Below are positions 63,806 to 64,000 of a DNA stretch of 64,000 nt, one piece after another. The stretch's first letter is position 1. Every line of letters begins with the position of its first letter. Position numbers and translations under genes: made by a program. The stretch is from Qipengyuania qiaonensis (GTDB taxonomy: Bacteria; Pseudomonadota; Alphaproteobacteria; Sphingomonadales; Sphingomonadaceae). The stretch lies in NCBI RefSeq assembly GCF_019711515.1, contig NZ_JAIGNO010000002.1, positions 310,001 through 374,000 of the forward strand, written 5' to 3'. The notes under the pieces were generated by a model. It was given only the letters and a program-made list of their open reading frames with translations. It was not told the DNA's origin and did not search any database.

Positions 63806-64000
63806 TTACCCCGGACGACGGGACGAACGGCGCGGGTCGCGGAAGGTGAAGGCACTGTCCGCAACCGACACGCCGTAACGCTGATTGGCAAGCCGGACCG
63901 TGGTGCGGTGATTCTGCGAATCCAGCGCGACCCAGTGGGTCAGGCGCAGGCCACCCGGCGCGGATCCATCGCGGGCGAAGATCAGCGTGATCACGCCGAA
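63806..64000 (-). CDS. lolA: outer membrane lipoprotein carrier protein LolA (C-terminal part)
   Basis: Only the last 65 codons are in the window; the gene continues past base 64000. The visible part (HWVALDSQNHRTTVRLANQR, then GVSVADSAFTFRDPRR) matches the LolA C-terminal beta-rich end. LolA ferries lipoproteins across the periplasm, relevant to the many lipoproteins in this window. Its position near xth on the same strand fits sphingomonad synteny. The TAA is at 63806-63808. Confidence 0.8.
   Translation of the reverse strand, partial: FGVITLIFARDGSAPGGLRLTHWVALDSQNHRTTVRLANQRYGVSVADSAFTFRDPRRSSRRPG

Overview
The window is GC-rich chromosomal DNA from an alphaproteobacterium, most likely a member of the Sphingomonadales in the Erythrobacter / Qipengyuania / Altererythrobacter range. 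This rests on protein character and gene order rather than on a marker RNA, since no rRNA or tRNA gene was found. Useful neighbourhoods are glnE-bcp-DUF455-M23, DUF3576-leuS-lptE-holA, rnd-lptC-lptA, lolA-xth-ribA-GNAT, and an exosortase-A-type glycosyltransferase with an O-glycosylation ligase. About 60 protein genes are supported. Most of the window is core metabolism and envelope biogenesis.

Layout. 1-6.1 kb: a partial secreted M28 peptidase, then divergently glnE (nitrogen control), the peroxiredoxin bcp, a DUF455 ferritin-like protein and an M23 envelope peptidase, closed by a 20-bp hairpin. 6.2-9.1 kb: an acyl-CoA synthetase and a cytochrome P450, translationally coupled. 9.2-12.1 kb: an accessory islet with a DNA methyltransferase fused to a nuclease domain, whose target-recognition segment has a different base composition, and a Fic protein. 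12.1-17.5 kb: galU, murA, small proteins, a membrane-anchored LuxR-HTH/DUF4019 protein, acetoacetyl-CoA reductase and an unknown exported protein. 17.8-25 kb: DUF3576, leuS, lptE, holA, then lptA/lptC/rnd on the opposite strand, then ung. 25-33 kb: a serine hydrolase and gltD/gltB, separated by a REP-like repeat. 33-37 kb: an acidic membrane protein and exosortase-A-associated glycosylation genes. 37-44 kb: a MaoC hydratase, a thiolase, DUF5996, DUF4126, an NTF2-like protein, the PHA depolymerase phaZ and an MsbA-like ABC exporter. 44-50 kb: an M13 peptidase, uppP, a GlsB-type membrane protein, an acidic lipoprotein, phhA and ppk2. 50-55.3 kb: a minus-strand catabolic run (acyl-CoA dehydrogenase, CoA-transferase, thiolase, hot-dog hydratase) preceded by two acidic lipoproteins. 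55.4-64 kb: recQ, an SPFH / ribbon-helix-helix / two-TM-protein triad behind a 28-bp palindrome, a beta-helix protein, GNAT, ribA, xth, an alkaline phosphatase lipoprotein and a partial lolA.

How it fits together. LPS export (lptA, lptC, lptE, lolA), peptidoglycan precursor and lipid-carrier steps (murA, uppP), UDP-sugar supply (galU) and periplasmic hydrolases (M23, M28, M13, serine hydrolase, phosphatase) describe the envelope of a Gram-negative aerobe. glnE with gltB/gltD gives nitrogen assimilation and its control. phaB, phaZ, two thiolases, MaoC hydratases, an acyl-CoA dehydrogenase, an acyl-CoA ligase and a P450 point to a lipid- or terpenoid-using heterotroph that stores polyhydroxyalkanoate. 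Many genes overlap by 1-8 bases, so transcripts are compact.

Least ordinary parts: the methyltransferase-nuclease/Fic islet, the composition patch inside leuS, the long palindrome before the SPFH triad, the perfect 33-bp inverted repeat near 53.4 kb, the two REP-like repeats, and the palindrome between phaZ and the ABC exporter. No CRISPR array, insertion sequence, integrase or prophage was seen.
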